NCBI RefSeq assembly: GCF_004365965.1 | Contig: NZ_SOEB01000009.1 | Span: 1-64,000, forward strand | Source: Rhodovulum visakhapatnamense | Lineage (GTDB): Bacteria; Pseudomonadota; Alphaproteobacteria; Rhodobacterales; Rhodobacteraceae | Direction of reading: 5' to 3' | Length of the DNA stretch: 64,000 bases | In this document: piece after piece, positions 28,993-37,644 of the stretch | How positions within the stretch are numbered: position 1 is the stretch's first letter | Layout of the letters: the number at the start of each line of letters is the position of its first letter | The notes under the pieces: generated by a model | What the model was told of the DNA's origin: nothing | What the model saw: only the letters and a program-made list of their open reading frames with translations | Databases searched by the model: none | Position numbers and translations under genes: made by a program

Positions 28993-29310
28993 ATGGACGA
29001 CGCCACCCGCACCGAGATCGAGGCCGCCGCCTTCCGGCGGCTCCGGCGCCACCTGATGGAGGACCGGCCCGAGGTCCAGAACATCGACCTGATGACCCTG
29101 GCCGGGTTCTGCCGCAACTGCCTGTCGCGCTGGATGGCCGAGGCCGCCGCCGAGCGCGGCGTCGCGCTGACCGAGGCCGAGGCGCGCGAGGCCTTCTATG
29201 GCATGCCCTATGCCGAGTGGAAGGCCGCCCATCAGACCGAGGCGAGCCCCGAGCAGACGGCGGCCTTCGACAGAGCCTTCGCCGTCAATGTCGGCCCGCG
29301 CAAGGACTGA
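28993..29310 (+). CDS. DUF1244 family protein
   Basis: A 105-residue conserved alphaproteobacterial protein. The DUF1244 core reads AAFRRLRRHLMEDRPEVQNI, DLMTLAGFCRNCLSRWMAEAA and the YGMPYAEWKAAHQTEAS tail. The Cys-Arg-Asn-Cys pair may bind a metal; function is unknown. GAAGGGAG precedes the ATG. It follows the amidohydrolase gene by 33 bp, an arrangement common in this order, so co-transcription is likely. Confidence 0.9.
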   Translation: MDDATRTEIEAAAFRRLRRHLMEDRPEVQNIDLMTLAGFCRNCLSRWMAEAAAERGVALTEAEAREAFYGMPYAEWKAAHQTEASPEQTAAFDRAFAVNVGPRKD

Positions 29311-29539
29311 CCCGCCCGGCCCCGGACGCGGCGGTCGCCCCTGTCGTCCCCCGTGTCCCTGGCTCACGGCTGCCGGTCAGCGGACCTCGTTGCCAGAGGC
29401 AACGCAAGAAAGCGGTCGCATTCGCCCCCCGGATCGGGAGTAGACTGCGCCGCGACTCATGACACCGCCTTGCCGGGCGCGCCTCTTCGGGCGCGGGCCG
29501 TCCGTTGGTGCCGCGACCCGAGACCGACGGAGGCAGACG

Positions 29540-31180
29540 ATGACCCCAACCAGCGGCCCGATGCTGCAATTCACCCCGAAGCTACTGACCGTTCTGGCCG
29601 AGGGCTACGGGCTGCGCGCCTTCCGCGCCGATCTGGTGGCCGGGCTGACCGTGGCGGTGGTGGCGCTGCCCCTGTCGCTGGCCATCGCCATCGCCTCGGG
29701 CGTGCCGCCGGATCGCGGCCTGATCACCGCCATCGTCGGCGGCTTTCTGGTCTCGGCGCTGGGGGGCAGCCGGTTCCAGATCGGCGGCCCGGCGGGGGCC
29801 TTCATCGTGCTGGTGCTGGCGACGGTCCAGCGCCACGGGCTGGACGGGCTGGCGCTTGCGACCTTCCTGTCGGGGATCTTCCTCGCCCTGGCCGGGGTGC
29901 TCCGCTTGGGCAGTTTCGTCAAGTTCATCCCCTACCCCGTCACCGTCGGTTTCACCGCCGGGATCGGCGTCATCATCCTGGCAAGCCAGATGCGGCCGTT
30001 TCTGGGGCTGACCCTCGACGGCCCCGAACCCGGCCCCTTCCTCGAGAAGATCCCCGCGCTCTGGGCCGCGCTGCCGACGCTGAGCCTGCTCGATCTGGCG
30101 ATGGGCATCGGCACCTTCGGCTTCATCCTCGCCCAGCGCCGCTATGCGCCGCGCTTTCCGGGCATGCTGATGGCGATCGCGCTGGCGGGGCTGACGGTGT
30201 GGCTGTTCGACCTTCCGGTGCCCACCATCGGCAGCGCCTATGGCGGCATCGCCTCCAGCCTGCCCGCGCCGCATCTTCCGCCGCTCGGGCTCGAGAAAAT
30301 CCGCGCCGTCCTGCCCGACGCGCTGGCCTTCACCCTTCTGGGCGCCATCGAGTCGCTGCTGTCGGCCGTTGTCGCGGATTCGATGACCGGGCGGCGGCAC
30401 CGGTCGAACGCCGAACTGATCGGACAGGGGGCGGCCAACATGGCCTCGGCCTGTTTCGGCGGCTTCTGCGTGACCGGCACCATCGCCCGGACCGCCACCA
30501 ACGTGCGCGCGGGCGCCCATGGCCCGGTTGCGGGCATGATCCATGCGCTGGCGCTGCTGGGCATGGTGCTGCTGTTGGCGCCGCTGGCCTCGGCCATTCC
30601 GCTGGCGGCGTTGGCGGGGGTGCTTGTGTCGGTCTCGCTGCACATGATCGACCTCCGCGCGATCCGGACGCTGGCGCGCACCGCCCGGGCCGAGGTCGTG
30701 GTGTTGCTGGCCACGCTGGCGATGACCGTGCTGCGCGATCTGACCGAGGCCATCGTGACCGGCCTTGCGCTGGGCGCGCTGGTCTTCCTGCACCGGCTGG
30801 CCCAGATGAGCGGGGTCGACGCGATGCTGGACGAGAGCGACACCGAAAGCCGCCCCGAGGACCGCGGCCAGAGCCGCCAGACCGTCGTTCTGCGCCTGAC
30901 CGGGGCCTATTTCTTCGGCTCGGCGCCGGTGATCGAAAGCGTGCTCGACCGGATCGCGGCGCGGCCGCGCCACCTGATCCTCGACATGGCCGATGTGCCG
31001 CTGCTGGACATGACCGGCGCGCACAGCCTGACGGGCTTCGTGCGCAAGGCGCTCGATCAGGGGATGGCGGTGACGCTGGCGGGCACGAGGCCGCCGCATA
31101 TGACGATGCTGCAGGCGGCAGGCCTGCCCGCGGAGGCCCGGAGCGCGCCCGATGTGTCGGCCGCCCGGGCTGCGGCCTGA
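29540..31180 (+). CDS. SulP family anion transporter with STAS domain
   Basis: A 546-residue inner-membrane transporter. The Sulfate_transp domain (about residues 15-415) shows 10-14 membrane segments with the family motifs LRAFRADLVAGLTVAVVALP, FQIGGPAGAFIVLV and the ADSMTGRRHRSNAELIGQGAANM block. A cytoplasmic STAS domain follows (about 430-546; VVLRLTGAYFFGSAPVIE, HLILDMADVPLLDMTGAHSL). Substrates in the family include sulfate, bicarbonate, nitrate and dicarboxylates. GGAGG lies 7 bp before the ATG at 29540, which decides the start against an in-frame upstream ATG. The binding-protein-dependent sulfate importer is elsewhere in the window (45.7 kb). Confidence 0.93.
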   Translation: MTPTSGPMLQFTPKLLTVLAEGYGLRAFRADLVAGLTVAVVALPLSLAIAIASGVPPDRGLITAIVGGFLVSALGGSRFQIGGPAGAFIVLVLATVQRHGLDGLALATFLSGIFLALAGVLRLGSFVKFIPYPVTVGFTAGIGVIILASQMRPFLGLTLDGPEPGPFLEKIPALWAALPTLSLLDLAMGIGTFGFILAQRRYAPRFPGMLMAIALAGLTVWLFDLPVPTIGSAYGGIASSLPAPHLPPLGLEKIRAVLPDALAFTLLGAIESLLSAVVADSMTGRRHRSNAELIGQGAANMASACFGGFCVTGTIARTATNVRAGAHGPVAGMIHALALLGMVLLLAPLASAIPLAALAGVLVSVSLHMIDLRAIRTLARTARAEVVVLLATLAMTVLRDLTEAIVTGLALGALVFLHRLAQMSGVDAMLDESDTESRPEDRGQSRQTVVLRLTGAYFFGSAPVIESVLDRIAARPRHLILDMADVPLLDMTGAHSLTGFVRKALDQGMAVTLAGTRPPHMTMLQAAGLPAEARSAPDVSAARAAA

Positions 31181-31198
31181 CCCCTCGGGGCCAAACGC

Positions 31199-32857
31199 TC
31201 AGCGGTTGGCGCGCGCCAACAGGCCGACCGCGACGAGCCCCACCAGACAGACCAGAAGCGCCGCGGGCGAGGCATCGCCGAGGTTCTCTAAGCTCGCCTT
31301 GTCATAGACCCGCGTCGCCAGCGTGTTGTAGTTGAACGGCCGCAGCAGCAGCGTCGCCGGAAGCTCCTTGACGCAATCGACGAACACCAAGAGCAGCGCG
31401 GTACCGATCGAGGTGCGGATCAGCGGCAGGTACACCGATGTCAGCGTGCCCCGCGCGGTCCGGCCCAGCGACCGCGCCGCCATCGGCAGGCTGGGCGCGA
31501 TCCGCCCCATCGCGGCATCGGCCGCGCCTTGCGCGATGGCGAAGAAGCGCACCCCATAGGCATAGACGATGGCAAAGGCCGACCCGGTCATCAACAGCCC
31601 CGGATCGGCGCCGAAGAGCCAGACCCAGGCATCGGCCAGCGCATTGTCGGCCGCGGCCATCGGGATCAGAAGCCCGACCCCGAGCACCGCGCCGGGCGCC
31701 GCATAGCCGATGGTGGTGACCGGTAACAGAATCCGGGGCAGCGTCCGGCCGGTCAGCCGCACACCATAGACCAGGAAAAGCCCTGCCGCGACGGTCAGCG
31801 CGGCGGCGATGCCGCCCACCGTCAGGGTGTGCAGCAGCGCCCGGATCAGCCCCGGATCGGCCCAGCCCTCGGGATTGGCCAGCGCGTGGCTGAGGATCAC
31901 CCCCACCGGCAGCGCGAAACCGACCGCGACCGGCAGCGCGCAGGCCAGCGTCGCGACCCATCCGGCGATACCCTCAAGCTGCACCGGGACCAGCGGGCGG
32001 TGATGCCGGCCGAGCGCATGAAAGCGCAGGTTCCGGCGGCTGACCTTCTCCAGCGCGACCAGCGCCAGGATCACCGCCAGGATCACCCCCGCGATCTGCG
32101 CGGCGCCGCCCGCATTGCCGCCCTCCAGCCAGACCGAGAAGATCCCGGCGGTCAGGGTCTGCACCGCGAAATATTCAACCACGCCGAAATCGTTCACAGT
32201 CTCCATCATCGCGATGGCCGCGCCCGCGGCGATGGCGGGTCGCGCCAGCGGCAGGCCGACCCGCCAGAACAGCCCGACCGGCCCCGCCCCCAGCGCCCGC
32301 GCCACCTCGTAGGCCGCGCCCGACTGTTCGCGAAACGCCGCCCGCGCAAGCAGATAGACGTAGGGATACAGCGCAGCGGACAGCACCAGAACCGCCGCGC
32401 CGCGCGACCGGATCTCGGGGAACCAGTAGTCCCGCGCGTTCTGCCAGCCGAACAGCGACCGCAGCACGGTCTGCACCGGCCCCGCATATTCCAGGAAATC
32501 GACCAGCGCATAGGCGCCGACATAGGCAGGGATCGCCAGCGGCAGCAGCAGCAGCCATTCCAGCCAGCGCGCGCCCGGAAAGCGGTACATCGACACCAGC
32601 CAGGCCGCGCCCGCCCCCACCGCCGAGGCCAGCACCGCCACCCCGCCCATCATCGCCAGCGTATTGGTCAGATAGCGCGGCAGCGTGGTCGCGATCAGAT
32701 GCGGCCAGATGTTCTCGTCGGGGGTCAGCGCCAGAACGACCACCGACAGGATCGGCAGCAGCACCAGCGCCGCGATCGCCAGCGCTCCGGCCGACCAGGG
32801 ATCGGGCCGCAGCCTAAGCGGCCGCCGCCGGTTAACTTGAGCAATTTGGTCAGCCAT
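31199..32857 (-). CDS. Iron(III)-type ABC transporter permease, two-domain (FbpB/SfuB-like)
   Basis: A 552-residue fused permease: two BPD_transp_1 units, each with about six membrane segments. EAA loops are visible in each half (EVARALGAGPVGLFWRVGLPLARP near residue 195; AARSLGRTARGTLTSVYLPL near 460). Such fused permeases import ferric iron complexes, or thiamine in ThiP. IPAYVGAYALVDFLEYAGPV and ELPATLLLRPFNYNTLATRVY fit the iron group. No binding protein or ATPase gene is adjacent, so it must partner with proteins encoded elsewhere. The start at 32857 (MADQIAQVNRRR) is the domain-supported one. Confidence 0.88.
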   Translation of the reverse strand: MADQIAQVNRRRPLRLRPDPWSAGALAIAALVLLPILSVVVLALTPDENIWPHLIATTLPRYLTNTLAMMGGVAVLASAVGAGAAWLVSMYRFPGARWLEWLLLLPLAIPAYVGAYALVDFLEYAGPVQTVLRSLFGWQNARDYWFPEIRSRGAAVLVLSAALYPYVYLLARAAFREQSGAAYEVARALGAGPVGLFWRVGLPLARPAIAAGAAIAMMETVNDFGVVEYFAVQTLTAGIFSVWLEGGNAGGAAQIAGVILAVILALVALEKVSRRNLRFHALGRHHRPLVPVQLEGIAGWVATLACALPVAVGFALPVGVILSHALANPEGWADPGLIRALLHTLTVGGIAAALTVAAGLFLVYGVRLTGRTLPRILLPVTTIGYAAPGAVLGVGLLIPMAAADNALADAWVWLFGADPGLLMTGSAFAIVYAYGVRFFAIAQGAADAAMGRIAPSLPMAARSLGRTARGTLTSVYLPLIRTSIGTALLLVFVDCVKELPATLLLRPFNYNTLATRVYDKASLENLGDASPAALLVCLVGLVAVGLLARANR

Positions 32858-32975
32858 GACGCCGTGGGTAGCGCAAAGCGAAATTTCTGTCCAGAATATG
32901 CCGCGCGGGTCTGCCGGAAGGGTCAGGCCTCGAAAGGCCCGCCCTGGCCCCGGCATCGCCCGGGGAAAAACCGCC

Positions 32976-33035
32976 AGAAGGCAGGCCGGAAGGCAGGCCG
33001 GAAGGCAGGCCAGAAGGCAGGAACGAGAAGGCAGG
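32976..33035. repeat. 12-bp tandem repeat (minisatellite)
   Basis: The unit (A/G)GAAGGCAGGCC recurs head to tail: 32976-32987, 32988-32999, 33000-33011 and a partial fourth from 33012. After AACG there is one more AGAAGGCAGG at 33026-33035. It lies between the divergent permease start and the disrupted gene at 33.05 kb. Copy number is likely to vary between strains. Confidence 0.85.
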
Positions 33036-33045
33036 GGCAGGAAGG

Positions 33046-33909
33046 ATGCCGTCTTTCCTATCGGGACGCATCGCACGGATGACGGCCTGCTGGTCCGCAG
33101 CCTGATCCGCAACCGCGGGACCCCGGCCGCGCATGGCGTGGCGGGACCCGATCCGCGAAGCTATCGCCCGGTGCTGCGCGAGATGCCGGTGGCGCTGCGC
33201 GGCGCGCCCGCCACCGACAAGATGCAAACGGCCATGCTGCAGGCCGCGCTGGACGGCGCGACGGCCGAACGGCTGGTGCTGACCAACCCCTCGTTCCTGT
33301 GCATGCCGCAGAAGGCGCTGGCCCAGCACATGCTGTATCCGATGGCGGGGGAAAAGGCGCATTGGCTGGCCCAGTTCTTTCCCGGCGCCCGCCAGTGCTT
33401 CCTGTCCGGGCTGCGCAATCCGGCGATCTTCGTTCCGGCGCTGTTCGCCCTGCCGAGAGAGCGCGACCTCGCGGCCTTCATCGCAGGCGCGGACCCGGTG
33501 CGGCCCTCGTGGAAGGATCCCGTCCAGCGCATCCGCAATGCCCTGCCCGGGGCCGAGCTGACGGTCTGGTGCAACGAGGATACGCCGCTGATCCGGCCCG
33601 ATGTGATGCGGGTCGCGGCAAGCGGCGGGGCCACGGACCTTGCCGGGGGCGACGCGGTTCTTGCCAAGGTCATCACCCCGGCCGGTCTTGCCCGGCTCAA
33701 CGGGTTCCTGGCCGACAGTCCGGCGCTCGACCCGGCGGCCCGGCGGCCCGGCGGCCTTTCTCGACAAATACGCGATCCCCGAGGCGGTGGAGGAAGAGAC
33801 CGACCTGCCGGGCTGGGCCGGCGGGCAGATCGAGACGAGAACCGACCGCTATGCCGAAGACAACGCCGCCATTGCCGCGATGCCCGGCATCCGCTTTCTC
33901 GCCGCCTGA
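33046..33909 (+). pseudogene. Disrupted Rhodobacterales hypothetical gene (HIGxH N-terminus type)
   Basis: The reading frames together spell a ~270-280-residue protein I associate with a Rhodobacterales hypothetical family whose N-terminus resembles sulfotransferase-like F-x-IG-x-H proteins. The pieces are VFPIGTHRTDDGLLVRSLIR, YRPVLREMPVALRGAP, FLCMPQKALAQHMLYPMAGE, FLSGLRNPAIFVPALF and the C-terminal FLDKYAIPEAVEEETD. The ATG at 33046, preceded by GGAAGG, is out of frame with the body by one base. The body then shifts frame at 33732-33755, where an 8-bp unit is triplicated; with one copy the frame reads DPAAFLDKY without interruption. Function is unknown. It may be a pseudogene or a phase-variable gene in its off state. 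Confidence 0.75.
33732..33755 (+). repeat. Triplicated 8-bp unit causing a frameshift
   Basis: CCGGCGGC occurs three times in a row (33732-33739, 33740-33747, 33748-33755). One copy, or four, would keep the host gene in frame. Two extra copies add 16 bp and shift it by one base. This is the classical slipped-strand configuration. Confidence 0.9.
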
Positions 33910-33945
33910 TCCCGGGACGCCCGCCCCAAAAGGGGCGGCGCGCGG

Positions 33946-34227
33946 TCAGGCCATGCCCAGCGCTTCCTTGTAAAGTTCGAGGATCGCCTCTTCCTCGGCG
34001 ATGTCGTCCTTGTCGCGCTTGCGCAGAGAAATCACCTTGCGCATCACCTTGGTGTCGTAGCCGCGCGCCTTGGCTTCGGCCATCACCTCTTTCTGCTGGT
34101 CCGCGAGGTCCTTCTTCTCGGCCTCGAGCCGCTCGAACCGCTCGATGAACTGCCGCAGCTCGCCGGCGGTGACGCGGTACGTGCTGTCGGCAGAGCGGGT
34201 GTCGTCCTGCTCGTCCTCGATCTCCAT
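33946..34227 (-). CDS. gapR: GapR family nucleoid-associated protein (DUF2312)
   Basis: A 93-residue DUF2312 protein. The N-terminal coiled coil (TAGELRQFIERFERLEAEKKDL) and KEVMAEAKARGYDTKVMRKV, then RKRDKDDIAEEEAILELYKEALG, are the GapR pattern. In Caulobacter GapR tetramers clamp overtwisted DNA ahead of forks and transcription and stimulate gyrase/topoisomerase IV. Length and lysine-rich C-terminal helix agree. It is convergent with the disrupted gene and has its own promoter region upstream. Confidence 0.93.
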   Translation of the reverse strand: MEIEDEQDDTRSADSTYRVTAGELRQFIERFERLEAEKKDLADQQKEVMAEAKARGYDTKVMRKVISLRKRDKDDIAEEEAILELYKEALGMA

Positions 34228-34379
34228 CGGGTCCTTGTCCTTCTGTCTGCTCGGGCTGTCTGCCCCGGCTGTCTGCCCGGGGTCCTGACGTAGCGAAGCG
34301 CCCCCTCTGCCGCAAGACCCTTGCGCGCCGGAAGAGGTTGGACTAGGCGCGGGTGCGCCAAGCCAAGGAGGAGGATGCG

Positions 34380-34595
34380 ATGGACGCGTTGATCTGGGCC
34401 GGAGCGGCCGTGTCGGTGATGGGGCTGGCCGGTATCGTCTGGTGCATCCGCAACATGCTGAGCGCGCGTGGCGCCAACCTGCCCGAGCCCGAGATGCGCG
34501 CCCGGCTGCAAAAGGCGGTGGCCCAGAACATGGCCGCGCTCGCTTTGTCGGCGGTGGGGCTGATGATGGTCGTCATCGGCATCATGCTGGGCTGA
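34380..34595 (+). CDS. Small two-pass membrane protein, conserved hypothetical
   Basis: A 71-residue protein with two hydrophobic segments (LIWAGAAVSVMGLAGIVWCI and ALALSAVGLMMVVIGIMLG) separated by a charged loop (LPEPEMRARLQKAVAQN). AAGGAGGAGG ends 5 bp upstream of the ATG at 34380, a very strong ribosome-binding site. I recognise the form from Rhodobacterales genomes but not a function. Its last 14 bp overlap the 3' end of the convergent FadJ-like gene. Confidence 0.75.
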   Translation: MDALIWAGAAVSVMGLAGIVWCIRNMLSARGANLPEPEMRARLQKAVAQNMAALALSAVGLMMVVIGIMLG

Positions 34596-36699
34596 GCGCG
34601 CCCCGGCCCGGCGCCTCGATCCGCGACAGCGCGCGCCCGGTCTTGATCGCCTCGGCGATCAGCGGATCGAGGTCCCAAAGCCCGCCCTGCGGCCGCCCGG
34701 CCGCCATGTGGCGCAGGGTCTTGCGCAGCGACAGGAGCCCGGCCTCGTCGGCTGCCCGCATCGGCCCGCCGCGCCAGCGCGCGACGCCCAGCCCATGGAC
34801 CGCCGCAAGGTCCAGATCGGCGGCCCGGCGCACCACCCCGCGCCCCAGCATCGCCGCCCCGGCCTGCACCATCCCGGCCAGAACGCGCGCCTGGATCGCG
34901 GCCCGGGAAAAGCTGCGCGGCGGGACCGCGCCCAGCACCTCGCGGGCCGCAGCGGCGATCTCGGCCACCTGCGGATCGGGGTCGGCCGCGCCTCCGGGGC
35001 CGTACCGATAATACCCGCGCCCGGCGAGATAGCCGTCGCGCCCCTCGCGCACCAGCTGGCCCAGAATCAGCGTCGGCCGCGCCTCGGGATCGTCGCCGCC
35101 GGGCTGGCGCCGACGCAGCGCCAGCAGCATCGGCAGACCGACGCGGTCGGCCATGCGGTAAGGCCCATGGGCCATGCCCCAGGCCTGCATCGCCGCATCG
35201 ACCTCGGCCGGGGCAGCCCCGGCCTCGACCGTCGCATCGGCCGCGTCGAGCGCCCCCAGCAAAAGCCCCAGCGTCGGGCTTTCGGTCTCGGAGACCAGAA
35301 CCAGCCGTTCCAGCCGCCGCGCCAGGTCGCACAGCACGGCTGTCGCGCGCGGGCCGGTGCGGGGCGAGCGCACGATCTCGGCCAGGCGGGTGCCCGGCAC
35401 CGCGTCGGGCAGATGAAACCAGAGCGTGTCAGCCTCGCGCCCCGCCGGAGCCCCCAGGGCCGAGGGGCTCGCCAGCACCCCGGTCGCGGCCAGCACCGCC
35501 CCCGGTGCGGCCGTGCGCGCAAGATCGGGGAAGCGCGCCTGCCGATCGCTCATCCGCCCGCCCCCGGCCTCGATCAAAAGCTCGCAGCCCGACAGTGCGG
35601 CGGGGCCGACCCCGCCCGACAGCCGCGACCGGTAGCGGACCCGCGTCGCCTCGTCCCACCCGGCCGCTGTCCGGGCCCCATCCAGAAGCGCCTCGACCTC
35701 GGCGATGACGCGGTCCAGCGCGGCGGCGTCGGGGGCCCCCAGCCGCACCGCCGGCCCGGTCGCCAGAAGCGCTGCCCCCAGCGCGGCCGCCCCCGGCCCC
35801 CAGCCCCAAAGCCCGATCCGCCGGGGCAGGATGGCGGGATCGGCCACCGCCCGCATTTCGTCCCGCACGCGCCGCTCGGCCCGCGCCAGATGGCAGAGCG
35901 CGCGATGCGCGGCACTGTCGCGGCAATCCTCGACCGCCGCCGCCTCATAGGCCAGCGCCGCCTCGAAGGGCAACAACGCCGCCGCCTCGACGCAATCGAG
36001 AATGGCCCCCCGTGCGCGCAGCGGCCCGCCGGGGTCGAGCGCCCCCTTCAGACGTTGCACCGCCGCCTGCAGGGACCGGAAATCGGGCAGCGGCCGCGAC
36101 GGCGCGGGCCGCGGCCCCGCATGTTCGGCCAGAAGCCCCAGCGCGAAGCGCAGGCCCGCCGCATCGACATCGCCATCGACCACCGCATCGAAAAGCCCGG
36201 CCTGACGTGCGCGGGCCGACGGCACCGCCCGGCCCGACAGCATCATGTCGAGCGCGGTCGCCGGATCGGTCAGACGCGGCAGGCGCAGCGTCGTGCCCGC
36301 CTGCGGCGGCAGCTCCAGCGCGATGTCGGGCAGCCACAGCTCGGCCTCGCGCGCGGCGACGCGGTAATGGCAGGCCAGCGCCAGTTCGCAGCCCCCGCCC
36401 GAGGCCGGCCCCGGCAAAAGCGCCACCACCGGCACCGCGGCCGTGTCGATGAGTTCCGCGATCGCGCCCAGCGGAACTGCGGGGCCACCCTCGTCCTGCG
36501 CATCGGGAAGGCCCATGGAAAACACCGCCCCGCGCGCCGCGATCAGGACCGCGCGGGTGTTGCGGGCCGCAAGCGCCGCAGTCAGCGCGGCCTCCAGCGC
36601 GTCGCGCAGCGGTGCGGTCAGGGCGTTGTCGGGCGGTGCGTCCAGCACCAGGCGCACCACGCCCGGAGCCGGATGTTCTGCTGTCACAGGGCGCGTCAT
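34582..36699 (-). CDS. FadB/FadJ-like enoyl-CoA hydratase / 3-hydroxyacyl-CoA dehydrogenase fusion, divergent
   Basis: A 705-residue fusion: crotonase domain (about 1-190), dehydrogenase NAD-binding domain (about 290-460) and two C-terminal dehydrogenase repeats (about 465-690). The crotonase oxyanion region reads GPASGGGCELALACHYRVA and keeps LELPPQAGTTLRLPRL. The dehydrogenase is unusual: the G-x-G-x-x-G NAD loop is GLWGWGPGAAALG, and the catalytic His block reads WFHLPDAVPGTRLAEIVRS instead of HFFNPV-like. It may be a low-activity or specialised beta-oxidation paralogue. The thiolase partner (fadA) is absent nearby. The C-terminus overlaps the facing small gene by 14 bp. Confidence 0.85.
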   Translation of the reverse strand: MTRPVTAEHPAPGVVRLVLDAPPDNALTAPLRDALEAALTAALAARNTRAVLIAARGAVFSMGLPDAQDEGGPAVPLGAIAELIDTAAVPVVALLPGPASGGGCELALACHYRVAAREAELWLPDIALELPPQAGTTLRLPRLTDPATALDMMLSGRAVPSARARQAGLFDAVVDGDVDAAGLRFALGLLAEHAGPRPAPSRPLPDFRSLQAAVQRLKGALDPGGPLRARGAILDCVEAAALLPFEAALAYEAAAVEDCRDSAAHRALCHLARAERRVRDEMRAVADPAILPRRIGLWGWGPGAAALGAALLATGPAVRLGAPDAAALDRVIAEVEALLDGARTAAGWDEATRVRYRSRLSGGVGPAALSGCELLIEAGGGRMSDRQARFPDLARTAAPGAVLAATGVLASPSALGAPAGREADTLWFHLPDAVPGTRLAEIVRSPRTGPRATAVLCDLARRLERLVLVSETESPTLGLLLGALDAADATVEAGAAPAEVDAAMQAWGMAHGPYRMADRVGLPMLLALRRRQPGGDDPEARPTLILGQLVREGRDGYLAGRGYYRYGPGGAADPDPQVAEIAAAAREVLGAVPPRSFSRAAIQARVLAGMVQAGAAMLGRGVVRRAADLDLAAVHGLGVARWRGGPMRAADEAGLLSLRKTLRHMAAGRPQGGLWDLDPLIAEAIKTGRALSRIEAPGRGALSPA

Positions 36700-36835
36700 C
36701 GCTCGGTCCCCCGTCCGGCCGGACCCGGCGCGACGGCAGCGCGCAAGGACCCGGGATCATCCCGGGGCCATTTGGGACAAGCGTGAGCCGAAACGCAATA
36801 TCCGGAAGACGCGCGCCCTTGTCCGGGCCCGGGCC

Positions 36836-37048
36836 TCAGACCGGCATGTCGTCGTAGAGATCGTCGGAATCGTCGTCCTCGAGTTCCTGCTCGAGCCGCA
36901 GGATGTCCTCGGGAACCGGCAGGCCCAGCGCATGCATCTCGGCGATCTTGCCGCGCAGTTCTTCCTGCAGGACGTGACGGTCCTCGGGCCGTTTCTCGAT
37001 CTCTTCGAGGATCAGAGCGATCCCTGCCTTGAGTTGTTCGAACGCCAT
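36836..37048 (-). CDS. Small acidic hypothetical protein
   Basis: A 70-residue protein with two predicted helices (AFEQLKAGIALILEEIEKRPE; VLQEELRGKIAEMHALG) and a very acidic tail (LEDDDSDDLYDDMPV). The ACAGGGAGACACGG stretch upstream of the ATG at 37048 supplies a ribosome-binding site. No family or function is recognised. Its start overlaps the 3' end of the next minus-strand frame, and it lies in the same direction as the TraR-type gene at 37.3-37.6 kb. Confidence 0.7.
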   Translation of the reverse strand: MAFEQLKAGIALILEEIEKRPEDRHVLQEELRGKIAEMHALGLPVPEDILRLEQELEDDDSDDLYDDMPV

Positions 37049-37302
37049 CCGTGTCTCCCTGTCATGGTTCTGCAGGTCTGCGCGGTCTCGCAGGCCGCCC
37101 GATCATCCTCGCCCGCCGAGGCCGAGGCAAGGGCCCACGGACTGTGGCAGCCCTTGGTCCTGAGCTGACGGTTGACCTGGCTGGCCACCGCTCCGCTGGT
37201 CAGAAGGTTCTCGATCCGGGCCCGGATCAGGGCGCGGGTTTCCTCGGGGACGGCGCTGTTGGAAAATCCTGGCATACGGCTGGTTCGGCTCGCTTGGCTC
37301 AT
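37012..37302 (-). CDS. Small hypothetical protein overlapping the acidic protein gene
   Basis: A 96-residue frame. The first ~77 codons have strong G/C third positions and protein-like content (VPEETRALIRARIENLLTSG, VASQVNRQLRTKG). In the last ~19 codons, which overlap the 36836-37048 gene by 37 bp, codon use deteriorates. The true product may end earlier after a lost stop or a frameshift. A second Met at residue 10 is an alternative start. It is unrecognised, and placed 24 bp downstream of the TraR-type gene, so co-transcription is likely if it is real. Confidence 0.4.
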   Translation of the reverse strand: MSQASRTSRMPGFSNSAVPEETRALIRARIENLLTSGAVASQVNRQLRTKGCHSPWALASASAGEDDRAACETAQTCRTMTGRHGWRSNNSRQGSL

Positions 37303-37326
37303 GGGGCGGGTCCTATACAGCGGCCG

Positions 37327-37644
37327 TTACCGGGCGCAGATGCGACAAAATGGCGTTGCGGGCACGAGATCCAGCCGCTCTGCGGAGATCTCGTCGCCGC
37401 AGCGCACACAGAAACCGTAGCTGCCATCTTCGAGTCGCGCGAGGGCTGCGCGGATCTGCCGGACCTTGGCCAGGCCCGAACTGCCCATGCCCTGCAACAC
37501 CTCGTCTTCCTCGCGCTCGACCGCAAGCTCCCCCCAATCTTTCGACTGATGGGTGTCGAGTTCGGCCTCGATGTCCTGCAGCCGACCGTCGAGTTCGGCC
37601 AGCCGTTTCAGCAACTGGCGCTTTCTGTCCTGAAGCGTTGCCAT
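37327..37644 (-). CDS. TraR/DksA-type zinc finger protein
   Basis: A 105-residue DksA/TraR family protein. The N-terminal coiled coil (RKRQLLKRLAELDGRLQDIE) leads to the C4 zinc finger with Cys79-x2-Cys82 and Cys100-x2-Cys103 (GFCVRCGDEIS; FCRICAR). It also has the family's LARLEDGSYGFC block. DksA relatives bind the RNA polymerase secondary channel and, with ppGpp, modulate initiation. It is shorter than DksA proper (~150), closer to the short alphaproteobacterial paralogues. The start at 37644 is taken at the family N-terminus. Confidence 0.88.
   Translation of the reverse strand: MATLQDRKRQLLKRLAELDGRLQDIEAELDTHQSKDWGELAVEREEDEVLQGMGSSGLAKVRQIRAALARLEDGSYGFCVRCGDEISAERLDLVPATPFCRICAR

Noticed and set aside
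32976-33035. CRISPR-like array
   Set aside because: Units are 12 bp and head-to-tail without spacers; it is a minisatellite.
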